This document shows, piece after piece, positions 34,885 through 46,400 of a stretch of DNA of 64,000 nucleotides; position 1 is the first letter of the stretch; the number at the start of each line of letters is the position of its first letter. A program made the translations under genes and the position numbers. The notes below the pieces were generated by a model. The model had not been told where the DNA came from and did no database searches. It saw nothing but the letters and a program-made list of their open reading frames with translations. Where the stretch lies: assembly GCA_016858145.1 (NCBI GenBank), contig JAEHOE010000136.1, forward strand, positions 124,001 to 188,000. Reading direction: 5' to 3'. Source of the DNA: Edaphochlamys debaryana. Its lineage: Eukaryota > Chlorophyta > Chlorophyceae > Chlamydomonadales.

Positions 34885-36114
34885 TTGAGTTGAGTTGAGT
34901 TGATCAAGAGCCCCGCGGTGGGGCCGTGGGTACACAGCGCGCCAGTATGGGGAAATCCGGCCCTCAGACCCGCAGCAGCGGGCCGTGGGGGGCTGGAAAG
35001 CATGTATGCGGACCTGATGGGTATCAATGAATTGAGGACTGTTGGCCAACTAGTAAGAGCCTATAGGGCAGGGGCGGGAGCAAGGGCGGGGCTCAGTGGA
35101 GCCCAGGGGGGCAGGCTGCCACCGATGGCTAGGAGCGAGTGCTCAAGGAAGGTGAAAGAGAACATCGTAGTTGGTCTGTGGGGACGAGGGGGGTATGAGT
35201 CTCTACCCGCAGCGCTACGCAATGGCCCTGCGCTCCTAGGGAGGATCGATAGCTTGATGGGCCATATTCCCGTACCGTGGGTGCAAGCAGCAACGGAGGT
35301 GGAAGAGAACCCGGACTTGGCCTGCCCAGAGGAGGAGGCATGGAAAGAACTCTTGGGATGCATAGGTTGGCGGATCGGACAGACGCTTGTGTCAGCGGCT
35401 AGGCTGTCGGTGAGCTTGGCCACGGCCCTGCAGATGGAGCCCGCTTTTGAGTATGTGAAAGGCAAGCATTTGAATTTTGTGGCAGAGGCGCTGAGTGGTG
35501 GGGTAGGGGACGAGTCAGACCTGTTGGACCTACAAGCCACCTTGCGCAGGCTGTGGGCCCTGCGCTGGGAGAACGTGTGGAAGGAAGCTTTCTGGCGCTT
35601 GGCGCTCAACGGCTTTACTGGCTTTTCGGCACATGAAGGAACGGCCACGTGCCCATGTGAGATTGCGATGCACGGAGGGGACAGATTGCACCACTTTTGG
35701 AAATGCTACTTGGCTGAGGGCCTGGTTGATGAGATGTGCGCGTGTCTAGGGGGCGAGCAGGGCATGCCATGGACCTGGCCACTTCGCCGGTTCAATCTTT
35801 GGCTGGCTCGACCAACGGAGGGAGTTGACCAGAGAGTGTGGGATGTGGTGTGTCTTGCAGCCACGACAGCCATGGAGAAGGGACGCCGATATCTATACGC
35901 GACAAGGGAGAATGGGAATCGCCTCGGGGTGCTGAACCGTGGACGTGTGTTGGTGTCAGCTGAGTTTTGGGGAGCGCTTCACTCTTTTGCTGCGCTCAGG
36001 CCACCAAGTGGCTGGGAGACAATACCGGCGGACCACCCTTCCCTGCGAGTCTCAGGTGGCAGATTGACTGTGCAGGAGCCCCCAGGCGTCCTGGCCTTGA
36101 TTGACGATGATTAA
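34885..36114 (+). mobile_element. 5'-truncated LINE, ORF2 C-terminal domain only
   Basis: An open frame of about 400 codons aligns with the C-terminal part of the LINE at 3.1 kb. Shared features are GPWV..APVWGNPAL, the WKEAFWRLALNGFTGFS block, the zinc-like CPCE...HHFWKC motif, VWDVVCLAATTAMEKGR and a closing PADHPSL block. The reverse transcriptase and endonuclease are absent. The copy lacks in-frame stops, yet codon usage is less GC-biased than in the other two copies, so it looks like a different family. It starts next to a TTGAG microrepeat. Confidence 0.82.
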
Positions 36115-36349
36115 AGGCACAGCGGAATTAGTGGAATAGTACTGAGGGGGGCTCTACGGGCCCGACCCTAGCAACGTGGTGTGACGACCGAAAGTCAGTC
36201 ACGTTGCGTGGGTGTCGGTGTGCAGGTGGCACACCCAGTAGGTGGCGCCCTCGCTCAACCCCTCCCCTTCTGGAGGCGGTTCCTGCTGTAACCATCGCAT
36301 CCTGGGCACGGCCGGGCACTTGACGGGGGCCCGAGACGAGGGGAACCCG

Positions 36350-36424
36350 TAGTAAGCCGCGCACCTCCGCGAGGTCCTCCATGGTCACGACGCCGTTGCC
36401 GTCATAGTCGTGCGCGTCGAAAAA
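36350..36424 (-). pseudogene. Isolated EF-hand exon
   Basis: After an AG acceptor at 36425-36427 (minus strand), the reading FFDAHDYDGNGVVTMEDLAEVRGLLR contains a full EF-hand loop (DYDGNGVVTMED). No companion EF-hand exons were found within a kilobase. It may be a remnant of a gene like that at 4-1588, or an exon of an unresolved gene. Confidence 0.5.
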
Positions 36425-37029
36425 CTGGTAATTGTGAGGGGAGGGCGGGGTGAACAAGATGGGTGTCAGCTTCCTCGAAGCTGGAAAATGGGCTAAGCCG
36501 TGGAATAGCTGGACAGCAGAATATGCGGTAGCGGGTTATGCGGGCAGCACGGTGCAAAGCGCGAGGCCGTGTGGCGCGCTCCGACGCGAAGCTTCGGGGG
36601 GACAGGGGGCCGAGGATGGACGCGGGGCGAAACAGGGGTGAAACGCACTTCCACGCCGACCGGCGACAAAGTGTTGCAGGTACTTCCTCCTCGACGGAGC
36701 TGAGTTGCTTAAGGTCAGGTAGCAGCATCGCGCTCGGTCCGGGCTTGGTCGGCGAGGTCGGCACGAAAAGGCCGCGCAACAGCTGAGCGCAAACTTGTCG
36801 TAAATACCTCGCTCATAGTTTTCGATTGTAAGGTACATATTTAAATGGATGTACGCATCGCTCCTCGCGCTATGGGTGCAAGGTGGTGAGATTTGCCTCC
36901 CAACTTGTTGAGATCGCGCCGGGTTGATAAGCTTCCCTGTTCTCAGGTACAAACGGTGGAAGTAAGTAAGCTATAGCTTTTGACATCACGGTCTGGGCGT
37001 GATTAGCAACTTTGTGCCCTGGAGCGTAC
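36425..37029. other. Region without a resolved gene
   Basis: May hold downstream exons of the tentative gene at 37.0-37.5 kb (minus strand); I could not place them. Nothing else recognised. Confidence 0.35.
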
Positions 37030-37476
37030 CGAACGATCGCTCCCCAGCCAACTGTCACGCTGCCCAGCTCGACGATGCGATCGTAACCCTTGCTGAAGCG
37101 TTGCAAGAACGCATTATGCATATGGTGCATATCAGTCGGGGCTGTGCACGTGCTCGGCCCTCGCTCGCGATGTTCAGTTACCGTTGCCGCGTGCTCGCAC
37201 CAATCCCGGCCTCCGGCGCCCCGGTATCAAACTCACCAGCTTCATCTTGCGGCGATAGCTCGATCCAGGCTTCGCGGCAGCCTGCCACTGTGGGGGCAGG
37301 TCCTTGGCCCATTCCGGCACTTCCGCCGAAGTCGTTGCGTACTCCTGGGTAGCGCTCCTTGGCACTCGCACAAGCGGGCGAGGTGCAGAGAGCTGTGCGC
37401 GACCGCGCGCGGCGACGAGGAGCTGCCCCCCGCGCTGCGTCGCGGATGGCCGTGTGAGCGCGTTGTGTCGGAGCAT
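37030..37476 (-). CDS. Possible mitochondrial protein, 5' exons only
   Basis: Exon 1 (37476-37237) encodes 80 residues starting MLRHNALTRPSATQRGG. The first ~50 residues are rich in Arg, Ser and Ala with no acidic residue, typical of an algal mitochondrial presequence. They are followed by a more conserved-looking stretch (EVPEWAKDLPPQWQAA, SSYRRKMKL). A good donor (GTGAGT) ends the exon. A second exon at 37088-37030 (GYDRIVELGSVTVGWGAIVR) fits in phase, though its AAG acceptor is unusual. Later exons were not found. A LINE lies 350 bp upstream. Identity unknown; the gene may be incomplete. Confidence 0.4.
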
Positions 37477-37827
37477 CGTATGGTTTGGATGGGGCGTGCA
37501 AGAGCAGACTTGTATGTAACGCCTCCGCAGAGAACAATGCCTTATGTCCACCCAATCCATGCGATGGAGGATGAACTTGCCGCACGCAGCGAAACCGGAC
37601 GTTATACGGCTGGAGTCGAAAGGGTGCACTCCGAATTTCCCCAAGGCTCTGGCGCTACTCGCCAATAACCAGGCCACCAGTCTCGGTTATGAGAACAGGA
37701 AGAAATACGTCCTCGTCGTTCCCGTCAGGACGACTCGACGGACTCGACGAGCAGCCCTGGACCGGCGCGTGCCACGTGCTCAATTCAACGGTCTCGCAAT
37801 GATCGGTGGCAGGTCACGTTGGTGTGG

Positions 37828-38483
37828 CAACTCAGCCCCTGCGCCCCCTATCTGCGGATAGCACAGCTGCCATGGCAACCCCCACCCCACAAACAGGGGG
37901 GGGGGGCAGGGGGGGGGGCACCGCGGGGGGTGCCGCCGACAAGTGCTCGGCAGGGCCGACACGCTACTGCCGACCCACTACGAGTTGACGCGATCGCGTC
38001 ACTTATTCGCAGTGTTATTGCTGCGACCACAGGCGCAGCCCGGAAGCGCTGGGGCGCGAAGATGCTCACCATGTAACACACACTTTTCAAAGCTAGGCCG
38101 CACGCGTAACCGCGAAGCCAACATGAAACAGCGTAACGCGATAGAGCCACTAGTCGTGAGAACTGGCGTTCCTAAACCGAGGCCGAACATCAGTCGCTCT
38201 CGCTCGTGCAGTGTTCGCGCGACCCCGCAATTGCTGGAAGATGTAGATCAGCCATCCATGTAATGTTTGAAGTCGGTGGCAGACTGCGAGAGGCCCGCAC
38301 GGCGGAGAGCGGTCGGAGTTCGCGAGGGCGACAAGGCGCGCTTCCTCCAGAGCGCGACTCCGCCCGAGAAAATGAGATCAGCTATACAGGGCATATTCAG
38401 CTATCGTGCGCACTCATCGGCAGGGCGCGAGAGGCCCGCAAACCCCCGAATTTTCTGAGAGTACATTTTTTTGACAGCATCCC
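37828..38483 (+). repeat. LINE 5' module, copy 2
   Basis: Counterpart of 8987-8395. It contains a ~63-bp segment (about 38028-38090) absent from copy 1, and a poly-G-rich tract near 37900. It ends with GAGAGTACATTTTTTTGACAG and the CATCCC junction. Confidence 0.85.
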
Positions 38484-39924
38484 AGCCTACAGCTTGGCTC
38501 TTCCCGCGGACTGCCCTGCGCTCTCCCGGCTCGTGCTGGCCTTCACCTGCCTGCCGCCCGTGGAGGTTGTGCGCCCTGAGGCTCTGGCCCCCGGCCCCTG
38601 GTGCGTGGCGGCGCCCCTGTGGTGGAACCCCGTTCTGCCGGCCCTAGCCGGCGGCGGCGCGGGCCTTGAGGCCGACTTCCCCGATCTCTCTGCCATCCCC
38701 GGCTTGGTGACTGTGGGGGTTGCCGTCAGATGCTGGGAGGCCCTTGGCGTCATCCGCACCCAGCGGGCTGCGCTGCCACCGGGGCTAGAGCCCCCGCCCC
38801 GCCTCCGGCGGCGCTGGACGCTTCTGTACAAGCGGCGAGTCTTGCGGGGTGTGCTGCGCCTCGGCTCGGCCAATGATGGCGGCTTTGACCGCTCGACCCT
38901 GGCGGCGGCGTTGCAGGACGGCGTGACGGCCCTGGAGCGCTTTGCGGCGCTCCTGGCGCGCCTCCCTGCGGGCTGGGTCGAGGCGGCGCGCGCTGCGGCG
39001 GCTGGCGGACCTGCCGCAGCGCCCTCCGCCGTGGCGGCCTGGCGGGAGCTGCTGGGCGCTGTGGGGTGGCGCTGTGGTGCTGCCGTCGTCCCCGCGGCCT
39101 CTCTGACCGTGCGGGCAGCCACGCAACTGCAACTCGGGCCCGCCCTTGACGTTCTGGCCGCCAAGCACGGCGCCTTTGTGGCTCAGGCGCTGGGCCTCGG
39201 CGGCGCCCCAGCCCCTGCTGCTGCCCTGGCCACGCTGCGGAGCACGTTCACCCGGCTCTGGCGGCTGCGGTGGGAGAACGAGAACAAAGAGCCGTTTTGG
39301 CGGCTGGCCCTCAACGGGTTCTCGTACTTTGCTATGCACGAGCGGCGGCGGCGGGCTGCGGCGGGCAGGGCGGGCTCGGGAGGGTCGGGGGCCTTGGGTT
39401 CTGTGCAAGAGGGCGGCGCTGCGCCTGCTGGGTCGGGTGGTGGTTGTGGAGGCATGCCGCGTTGCCCTTGTGGACATGATATGGATCAGGGCCCCCGGAT
39501 GCATCACTTTTGGTCTTGCCCGGTCGCCCAGACGCTTCGTGGCTACATGACCGAAATGGGGGGTGTCGAGTTGTCGGTTGCGAATTTGTGGTTGGTTCAA
39601 CCCCCTACGAATGAGATTCAACAGCCTGTGTGGGATGTTGTTTGTTTGGCCGCGGTTGCGGCTATGGAGAGAGGGCGTCAATGGTTGTATGGGGTGCGGT
39701 CTGGGCCTGGCAGGCGGGTGCGGGCCCGAACTGTGCGGCGCATTGGTGCTCGGGTTGTAGCTGATTTTGTTTCGCGCCTCTGGTCCTTTGCCTTGCTGGG
39801 TGTTCGCCCGCGGGGCTGGGGCGCTGTGCCCGCAGATCATCCCTTTCTGGGCTCTGATGCCTTGGGGCGGGTGGTGTGCCGGGTGTCGCTCGAGGCTTCT
39901 GACTCTGACTCTGATTCCGTGTGA
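38484..39924 (+). CDS. LINE ORF2 C-terminal domain (truncated)
   Basis: About 480 codons run without a stop, in frame with an open frame of the upstream module. Features are DCPALSRLVLAF near the junction, LTVRAATQLQL, the NKEPFWRLALNGF block, a Gly/Ala-rich insertion, the zinc-like CPCG...HHFWSC array, VWDVVCLAAVAAMERGRQWLY and an acidic Ser/Asp tail. No polymerase motif is present, so any product could not reverse-transcribe by itself. Confidence 0.8.
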
Positions 39925-39990
39925 TTTCGGTGTGATCCGCGCTGCTTGTCCCTTGGGCTCGGTGGTGCTGATTGGTGTTTAATTGTTAGG

Positions 39991-40492
39991 TGATTCGCGC
40001 ACGTGACTGGCTGAGAGGGTGGGTGCGCTGACCAGAAGACTCTTTAGGACGGCTCCCGGCTTCGGTTGGGGGGCAAGGGGTTGAAGGGCTGCAGCCCATG
40101 CAAATCGGCCCTCGCAGGGGGGTCGGGCCTCTTGTAACGCACCGCATCCTAACGAGATGGAGAATGAAGCCAGGAGTTGCACACCCACAGGCGCAGGAGA
40201 CGACGCCACTTGTCCACCGGCACCAGCACATCACTCGTCATCGCCGCACAGGTCCACCACCTCCCACCCCCGCCGCCCCCGCCTCCCCCGCCCCCCCCCC
40301 CATGCGGCTCCTCCCTGGTGCCCCTGCTTGCCGGGGCCACACGTGCCACTCAATGCGTGCTCCACGGCTCCTCGCATGCGCACGCCACCGTCCCGCCCCA
40401 ACCAACCCCGTGACGGCACCAGTTGAGGGTCTGGCAGACCCCGCCCCGCCCCCCCCCCCCCACACACACAGACGTACGAGCCTGCCCCCGTG
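39991..40492. other. 3' flank of the GTPase fusion gene
   Basis: Holds the 3' UTR of the minus-strand gene ending at 40493. I see no reverse-strand TGTAA in it. Positions 40310-40480 are duplicated at 2330-2490 beside the first LINE. A C-rich/CA tract lies at about 40448-40470. Confidence 0.55.
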
Positions 40493-43400
40493 CTACCGCT
40501 TGCCCTGCCAGTTGCTCCTCCGGTTAGTCATGATCCGCATCACGCAGCTCCCCCAATCCAGCAGCTCGTCCTTCTTGAGCACGCGCCAGCTCTGCACGTG
40601 CCCGCCCACGTGAGCCGTGCAGGGCGTGCCGCCGCCGCCGCCGCCGCCGCCCCCGCCAGACCCCGCCGCTGCTGCCGCTGCCGCTGCCGCTGCCGCTGCG
40701 GCGGCTGCCTCGGGGGCGGTGAGTGCGGAGCACTCGGCACGGACGAAGTCGCCTTCTAACAACTGGTAGGGGGGCCGCTTGAGGACCTGGGGTGGCGATG
40801 TGGGTCGGAGGGTGTGGACCAGTGCACCATTGCACCATGCGTACGGGACGCGCACCTTAACCCTCGGTCCCTACGTTGCCACTTCCTCCTCCGCCCGGCC
40901 CCCAATCCCAACACGCCGAGCAGCACGCAGTCTCATCCCCCCCCTCGACGCGTCGGCACAACACACACACGCACACGCCCTTTACCCCCCCGCCCCCCGC
41001 CGCCCCACCTCGAACAGGTCCACGATGTGGCTCCCCGGCTTGAGCAGCACGCAGTCCCGCAGCACCCCCGGGTGGGCGCCCTCGGCGGCCCGCGCCTTGG
41101 CGTCCAGGCCCGAGCCAAGCAGGTTGCCTGCGGGGCGGGGCGGGGTGGGGTGGTGGGGGTTGGTGAGGGTTGGTGGTTGGTGGTTGGTGGTTGAGGGCGG
41201 ACAGCGGCCACCGGGAGCGCGGACAAGGTTGTGGAGTGAGGCCAAGGTGATGTGGGTTGAGCCCGGACGGTAGTCTGGGTGTCGGGGTGTCGAGTGGCTT
41301 GGCAGGACCGAATGCCTCTGCGCATGTGCCGTATCCCCGCCCCGCCTCGCGCCTCCCCCGGCCCCTGCTCACCCACCCTGCCCCGCCTCGCCTTACGTGC
41401 CCCGCCCCGCCTCCCTGCCCCGCCCCGCCCTGCCTCCCTGCCCACCCCTCTCACCCGCCCCGCTGGCGATCCCCCGCGCGGGCAGCGCTGCCAGAGACTC
41501 CAGGTCTGACACCGGGAACACGGGCCGCGGCGGGCGCATGGCCACGGCGCACGTGAGCGCCAGCGCGGCGCCCGTGCTGCCGTACCTGCCGTGCGTGCAC
41601 GTGCAAGAGAGAGATTGGGACAGGGTGGTTGGGAGTTGGGAGTTGGGGGAGCGGTGGGGGCGGGTGGGGGGGATGGGTGCCTCTCTTAGCTCCCAGCACG
41701 CCAGGAGGAACGGACGACCTCGGGCGCACGCCGGGGATGGAAAGGCCACCACGCGATCTGGCTAATCCCACTCCTCGTCTGTCCCCTCCCGCCTTAGTTC
41801 CCGACCCATCCCAACCCACTTGGTGAGCACCGCTGACCGGACCTTCTCCAGCTGCTCCCTTAGCTCGGGGGAATCTGGGAAAGGGGCGTGGGGATGCAAG
41901 AAGGTGCTTCGAGCCGAGCAGGACTTGGTGGGAAGGAGAGGGTAAGGGCTTTGCGGAAGGCGATAACAGGTGCGTGTGCGCTGGAGCTAGGGTGTAAAGA
42001 GCCTCCAGGTGTATAGAGGGGCGTGGCAGGGCAGAAAGCATGGATTCTGGATCTCGGATCTCGCGGACCCACCCTCCACCGCCGCCACCTCGCCCGCTCC
42101 GTCGCCGTACGACACTCGCCCCGCCCGCCGCTGCGTGCACAGCCAGCGCTCCGTGGCGGCCGACACGGGTACGGCAGGGTCGTACGGCAAGGACTGCCGT
42201 ACGCGGAGGATGTGCTCCGGCGACGTTGCCATGTCCGCCTGACGGGGATTCGGGAAGGTATGGCCGGGTTAGTAAGGAACCAAGGTTGGGACCATAGGTT
42301 GGCGCCGCTGCATCCATCCATCCGTAACTTCGCTGCCGACCTCGAACCCTGTCCCCTGCCACCCCGCCGGCAAAGAGGGGGCAAGCCCCGACTGCTGCGC
42401 AGCTCAGTGGTTTAGACCCTCCGCAGGCGGAGTGGGCCCTCCGCATCCTCACCTTGTTGAGAGCCAGGAGGATGGGGAAGCGCGCCTGCGGTCCAGGAAG
42501 CAAGGGGGGTGGGGTGGGGTCGGCGGATCTTGCGTGCGCACCTCAGCCGGCAGGTGCCCCGGGGCGCATTGGCCCCCATGTCATCCTACCCCTCCCCCAT
42601 ACTCCCTTCCCCCCCCTCCCCTCCCCTTCCCCCCCTCCCTCTCCCCCCCCACCTGCAGGAAGTGCGCCACCAGGCGGTGCAGGTGCGCCTCGCCCCAGTG
42701 CGCCAGGGAGGCCCCCTCCACCACCAGCGAGCCAACGGACACACCCACCCTGCGGGGGGGAAGGAGGGGCGGGAGGGGGAGGGGGCGGAGGGGCGGGGGT
42801 ATGGGTTTAGGTCGCAGTGACCTATAAGCTGCCGTGTCGCCAGCTAGGCTTGGTGCGAACTGGCTCAGCCCAGGAAACTTGTGTGCTTCCATCGCGCCTA
42901 GTCGTCTAGCCACCTGGTCACCATGTCAATTAGTCACGCACCTGGACAGCACCTCTGCCACCAGCGCCCGACTGGCGTGGTAGCCGCTGAAGAGCTCCGG
43001 CAGGCGGGAGGGCTTGCGCAGTACGAAGCCCCACTTGGTCCGTACGTTGTCGTACACCCAGCGGTGCAGCTCCTCGCGCACCCACCTGCGCGAGGGGGGG
43101 TGCAGGTAGACGAAAGCCAAGTGAGGGGTGGGGTGTGGGCAGCGGAGACAAGGGCGGAGGGTGAGCGCGTGTGCGAGCGGGGCGGGAACGGGGCGGGGGT
43201 GTGCCGTTGTGCGTTGGGGCTGCCGAACGCCGTGCGCCGTATGCCGTACGCACCCGATGTCGTCCAATGGATCCCCCTTGGCGGCGGTTGGGCCGGAGCC
43301 GGCGGCCGGCCCCACTGCAGCCGCGTTGGCCACCTGGCGGGCGGAGGGCGGAGGGCGAGGGGGGGAGAGAAGGCAATTGGGTCCATGGCGAGGAGGGAGG

Positions 43401-46400
43401 GAAGGGATGGCCAGCTCGACACCGACCGTGCAGGGTGTGGGTGCACTGGATGTGGACCCTGCCGCCAAGCGCCTCCTGTGCTTTCGGTGCCCATGCCCCA
43501 TACGCCTGCGCCCCATGCCTTCACCGCATCTGCATCCAGCAGCTGCCCCTTTCCCCTCTGTCACGACCCCTCCCCTGGAACCCCTGTGCTCGACGTACTC
43601 ATACCCCAGACACACCTACCTCTCCCCCCGTGGGCCACCTTCACTCATCCCCACCTGCGCCCCGTCCACCGCATCCGCATCCAGCAGCTGACCCTCCCGG
43701 TCCGTGGTGCCGCTGACGTCCACCTGACAGGGGGGGGAGAGGGGGGAAGGGGTGAGATCAGACAGTGGGAGGTGCAGGAGTGGAGGGGCGAGACCGGAAG
43801 GCGCACGCGACGAGAGCGAGCGCAACGGTGTGTTGGGACTCTCGCCCCTTCAAGGCCCAACAGCTCATTCACAGGGCAGTTCGCCCGGACTCTTCTGCAC
43901 ACAATGAGGCCGTCGAAGGGTCAAACACAGCACCGCTTCGCAGACCACCGCAACCACCCAGCTAACCGCCAACTAGCCAACCGACCAACCAACCAACCGC
44001 CAACTCACCACGTGGATGAGCACGTCAGCGTCGCAGAGGTCGTTGAGGAATGCGTTGCCGCGGCCCCGGCCCTGGTAGGCGCCGGGGACCAAGCCGGCCA
44101 CATCCTGAGAGGGGATGAGGGTGTGTGTGACGGGGGGGAGTAGGTGACCTTCATTGGTAAGGCTTGCCGCCTGCCTCCCCACCGCAACTTGACCACCACG
44201 GGCACCCCGCCCTCGTGGCTGTACGGCACCTATCCTTTGAGCATCATTGACACCCGGCCTGACCTTTCGACACTAACCGGACCAGGTCCCTGCCCCAAAG
44301 TTCCTCACCCCCCATCCCCCTTCCCCCCCCGCCCCCCCCACACACACACTTACCTTGACCACCACAGGCACTCGGCGCCACAGCAGCGGCCCCCCCGGCG
44401 CCGCCCAGCCCGCGGCCCCCGCCCAGCGGCGCAGGGGGTCGGTGTTGGCGACGCGGGGGGGCGCGGAGTCGGAGGAGAAGGCCTCGGCGTAGCCGTGGAG
44501 GGGCCTGGGGGGGTGGAAGTGTGGTTGGAGGTGTGGGGCAGGGGGAGGGCAACCCCCTCCTCACCTCCAGGGTCGCGTCGCACGTGCGCCTCCGTCGCTA
44601 CCCGGGCCCTCCCCCTCTTACCCCATTCGGCTCCATACCCGACGCCAACTGCTTTCCCCTCTCCCACGAGGCGCACCCAAGCGCACCCAACACGACTCGA
44701 TGCCTCGACCAGCATAACTCCCATCACTCCACCCCCCACCCTGTCCTCACTTGCACTGCGCCGGTGTGAGCCCCAGCAGCGGCGCGGGGTCGGGCACCAG
44801 GGCGTAGCCCCTCCCCACGTTGGGGGCAATGGTGGTGAAGGGGAAGGCCGCCACCCGGGCCCCGTCCTCGTCACTGGCGGGGTCTGGAGGTGTGGGGAGG
44901 AGGGGTGGGAGGGGCGTGGGATGTGGCGGGGTTCGGGGGGAGTGGGAAGGGCGGGTGGGGTCAGATCTGGAAAAGACGAGGGAATCGCGGTTGGTGTTGG
45001 GGGACCGGAGATGGGAGCGATGGAGCACGGAGGCAGGCAGGCGCTGCCCCGCCTGCGGCGGGCGGGGGTCAACGGCATGGGAGCAACCGGCCCGGCGGGG
45101 CCGCACCCATGACTCCACCCATGACTCCCGGCTGGCCCTGGCCGGGCCTGGCCCGGGCCTGGCCCGGGCCTTCGTTGACGCTCCTACCCATACCCCAGCC
45201 TGCCCCAGCCGCACCCGTCACGGCGTTGAAGAAGGTGCTCTTGCCCGCACTGGAATTGTGAGGGGGAGGGGGAGGGGATATGTGAGGGCATCTGGGAAAC
45301 GTGAGGCAAGGTTTGAGCTGTCCTACCCCTGCACACGTGCAGTTCCTGCAGAGCCCTTCTCTCCCCCTGTCCTAGCATACCAGTATGGCCGCTCTCCCCG
45401 TACCCTTCGCCCCAGGGCCCCCTTCGTCACTCGCCCTTCCCCCTCCCCCCCCCCCACACACACCTGGGCTTCCCCACCAGCCCCACCACGTAGTCCCACC
45501 GCCCCGCCTGGCTCCACTCGCTGGATCCATCCGGGCCGGATCCGGATCCAGGGGCGGGCGCGCCCCCCTCGCCCCACTGCGGGCGAAGGTTGTGATTGGG
45601 AAAGGGAGCGGCGGCGCTCCAGGGATCCACCCATCATCCCCAGGACAAGCGGGCGACGGAGGCAACCAAGGAGCGAGACGGAACTCGAGGACGGCAGTCC
45701 GGGATGCAGTCTCTTTGATGGGGTGTGCATCCCTCTGCCCCTGAGGCGTACCGCCCTCCCCCTTCTCCACCAGCCCCACCCTCCGCCCTCCGCCCCCCAC
45801 TGCAAGCGCCGCCTCCGCCTCCGCCTACCCGGCAGTCCGCAGCCCCGTCCCGCTGAGGTCTGCAGCCCCGACCCGCCCTCCGCCGCTTCCTACCCCCACC
45901 CCATCCCACCCCCACCCCCACCTGCAGCGCCTCCGCCGCCTCCTCCTCGTCCTCCGCCAAAGCGGTCCTCTCCTGCCGCCCGGTGCGCCAGGGGGCGGCG
46001 GCGGCCGCCTCCGCCACCGCCGCACGGATAAGCCCGGGGTCCGCCTCCTCCTGGGGTGGGGCGGGGGGTGGGGGCGGGGTGGGAGGGTGGCGGTGAAAGG
46101 GTAGATTGGGGGTGGGTGGGGTGAGGTGGATGTACGGCTTCAGGGTGCGTGAACACGTCGTGCAGTCGTCGAGGCAACAGGGCCCCTGCCCCTGACGCAA
46201 TGCGGGGAGGAAGGAGCTCCCGCCTTAGGCCCGCCCCATGGCTCCCTGCCGCCATCCCCGGCCCTCCAAAGCCCGCACGGAAAGTCCCCCAAGCGCACCG
46301 TCCCCCTTCCCCCCCCCCCCTTACCCCCCGACCCCACGTGGACCCACCTGCGACCACCAGCACCTGTTGCCTGCCGTACCCGTGGCGTGTGCCGTACCCA

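Larger units (their letters stand above)
37828..39990 (+). mobile_element. Chimeric LINE copy: 5' module joined to ORF2 C-terminus
   Basis: The 5' module (37828-38483) is followed without a gap by the C-terminal ~480 codons of a LINE ORF2 (stop at 39922-39924). The ORF1, endonuclease and RT catalytic regions are missing. The 3' end is not exactly placed; a TGTAA occurs at about 40134. Its protein is only about half identical to the LINE at 3.1 kb and its 3' UTR is not recognisably related, whereas the 5' module is much more similar. So it is not a simple deletion derivative of that copy. Confidence 0.8.

Noticed and set aside
42390..42420. A functional tRNA gene.
   Set aside because: Only an A-box-like arm is present; there is no cloverleaf, no anticodon stem and no properly spaced B-box.
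45464..45630. The GTPase as a separate gene starting near 45.6 kb.
   Set aside because: No in-frame ATG exists in the exons just upstream, and the intron phases of the RWD part lead continuously into the GTPase. A separate gene remains possible but is less supported.
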